Notes under the pieces: generated by a model
Told to the model about the DNA's origin: nothing
The model's input: the letters and a program-made list of their open reading frames with translations, nothing else
Databases searched by the model: none
Program-made: the position numbers and the translations under genes
Assembly: GCF_047495875.1 (NCBI RefSeq)
Contig: NC_092459.1
Location: forward strand, 24,351,795-24,415,794
DNA: 64,000 bases
Origin: Pithys albifrons albifrons
Lineage: Eukaryota; Chordata; Aves; Passeriformes; Thamnophilidae
Reading direction: 5' to 3'
Shown here: piece by piece, positions 62,891 to 64,000 of the stretch
Layout of the letters: every line of letters starts with the position of its first letter
Position numbering within the stretch: position 1 is the stretch's first letter

Positions 62891-63705
62891 TGTGTCTGTG
62901 TCTGTGTCTGTGTCTCTGTGTCTGTGTGTGTCTGTGTCTGTGTGTGTCTGTGTCTGTGTGTCTCTGTCTCTGTGTGTCTGTGTCTGTGTGTCCGTCTATG
63001 TGTCTGTCTGTGTCTGTCAATGTGTGTCTCTGTGTGTCTATGCCTGTCTCTGTGTGAGTCTGTGTGTCTCTGTGTCTGTCTTTCTCTGTGTCTGTCTCTG
63101 TGTGTCTGTCTCTGTGTGAGCCTGTGTGTCTGTGTATCTCTGTGCGTGTCTGTGTGTATGTTTGTCTCTATCTTTGTGTGTGTCTGTCTGTGTCTGTCTG
63201 TGTGTGCCTGTGTTTCTATGTACGTGTCTGTGTCTGTGTGTGTCTCTATGTGTGTCTGTCTGTGTTTGTCTGTCTGCGTGTGCATGTGTCTGTATATCTA
63301 TGTGTGCATGGGTGTCTGTATATCTGTCTCTGAATGTATGTTTGTGCAAGCCTGTGTGTGTCCATGTGTGTGTCTGTGTGTGTATGTCTGTGTGTGTGTG
63401 TGTCTTTGTGTCTCTGTGTATGTGTCTGTGTGTGTGTCTGTATGTGTGTGTCTTTGTGTGTCTGTCTGTGTGTCTGTATGTGTCTGTGTCTGTCTGTCTG
63501 TGTCTGTGCGTGTATATGTGCCTGTATGTGTGTGCCTGTGTTTCTATGTACATGTCTGTGTCTGTGTGTCTCTCTGTGTCTATGTGCATGTCTGTCTGTG
63601 TGTCAGTCTGTGTTTGTCTGTGTGTGTGTGCATGTGTGTCTGTGTGTCTATCTCTGAATGTATGCCTGTGTATGTCTGTGTCTGTGTGTCTGTGTCCATG
63701 TTTAA
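62831..63705. repeat. Long TG / TCTG simple-repeat array
   Basis: A run of about 870 bp made of TG dinucleotides (purest from about 62845 to 62890) passing into degenerate TGTC/TCTG units with occasional TATG and TTTG variants. On the KHDRBS2 strand it reads CA/CAGA. It abuts the proximal promoter on its upstream side. Alternating purine-pyrimidine TG tracts can adopt Z-DNA. All reading frames through it are low-complexity Cys/Val/Ser or Thr/His/Arg strings and are not genes. Confidence 0.95.
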
Positions 63706-63714
63706 GAGGGCTTT

Positions 63715-64000
63715 TCTCCAATTTAGTCCTGCCACTAAAACCCACAATGCCACTTATTGCCCCTCCTCTCCCTCCCTCCCCTGCTATGCACTGGAGAGGA
63801 GAATTGGAGCCTCAAAATGTAAAGACCACAGGTTGAGATAAGAACAATTTACTGGAAACAGCAATGAGATAAGAAAAGGAACGGTAATAGTAACAATATT
63901 AATAACAAAAGTGTACAAGAGAGAGCTACGAGTGATTCTCATACAAAATGCTCAGAAGCAGTTCAGAATCCACCTCTGGGCCACACTTATTCAACTGGAC
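63715..64000 (-). mobile_element. Partial ERV-type repeat, runs off the window
   Basis: After the simple repeat the composition changes to sequence resembling, from memory, a dispersed passerine endogenous-retrovirus repeat in reverse orientation (region around ATAAGAACAATTTACTGGAA, then runs of AATAATAA type). The right end and any target duplication lie beyond 64000. Identification rests on recall of a repeated sequence type rather than on a conserved domain, so it is tentative. Confidence 0.45.

Noticed and set aside
61986..63119. 377-codon plus-strand ORF through the CpG island
   Set aside because: It is antisense to KHDRBS2 exon 1, Ala/Pro/Arg-rich because of GC content, and runs into the simple repeat.
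62666..63841. Very long ORFs (up to 391 codons) on both strands across the TG/TCTG array
   Set aside because: They are translations of a simple repeat with period-2/4 units, which keeps several frames open; the residues are only Cys/Val/Ser or Thr/His/Arg.
1..64000. CRISPR arrays, operons, prophage or other prokaryotic systems
   Set aside because: The window is vertebrate intron and promoter sequence; no spaced direct-repeat arrays or bacterial genes are present.

Overview
The window looks like bird nuclear DNA, most likely from a passerine. It carries many CR1 LINE fragments with the octamer-type 3' end, several solo LTRs of avian endogenous retroviruses, AT-rich intron sequence, and one CpG-island promoter. 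The host gene is KHDRBS2 (SLM1), a STAR/KH-domain RNA-binding splicing regulator, on the minus strand. Coding exon 1 lies at 62290-62380 inside the CpG island, and coding exon 2 lies at 432-559. Both exons keep reading frame across a phase-1 junction, so almost everything between them (560-62289, about 61.7 kb) is intron 1. The first 431 bases are the start of intron 2.

Layout from left to right. 1-559: intron 2 and exon 2. 2120-3752: minus-strand CR1 pieces. 3752-6718: a plus-strand, antisense-to-host block with an intact 425-codon RING-finger-like ORF (Topors-like group), between two ~650 bp direct repeats. 7885-14110: scattered CR1 ends. 14494-15084: solo LTR with a 5 bp target duplication. 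15090-37105: mostly featureless intron with a G-quadruplex tract, one CR1 tail at each of two places, a 5S-rRNA-derived element and a GT/AT microsatellite. 37110-37691 and 39579-40207: two more solo LTRs with exact target duplications. 42128-43630: an older LTR-type element with a second LTR nested in it. 44005-45690: rearranged CR1 pieces. 50610-51065: the 3' end of a different non-LTR retrotransposon that still encodes a C2H2-like finger. 51066-61980: featureless AT-rich intron. 61985-62830: CpG island with promoter, 5' UTR, exon 1 and a 66 bp near-perfect hairpin. 62831-63705: a long TG/TCTG repeat. 63715-64000: part of another ERV-like repeat.

Only two gene-level units are supported: the KHDRBS2 exons with their promoter, and the antisense RING-like ORF inside the KHDRBS2 intron. 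The rest is transposable-element debris and simple repeats. The observations most worth following are the RING/Gly-repeat/Arg-repeat ORF in its duplicated setting, the hairpin just inside the KHDRBS2 first intron, the 21 bp-spaced CCAAT array of the promoter, and the 5S-headed SINE-like element.
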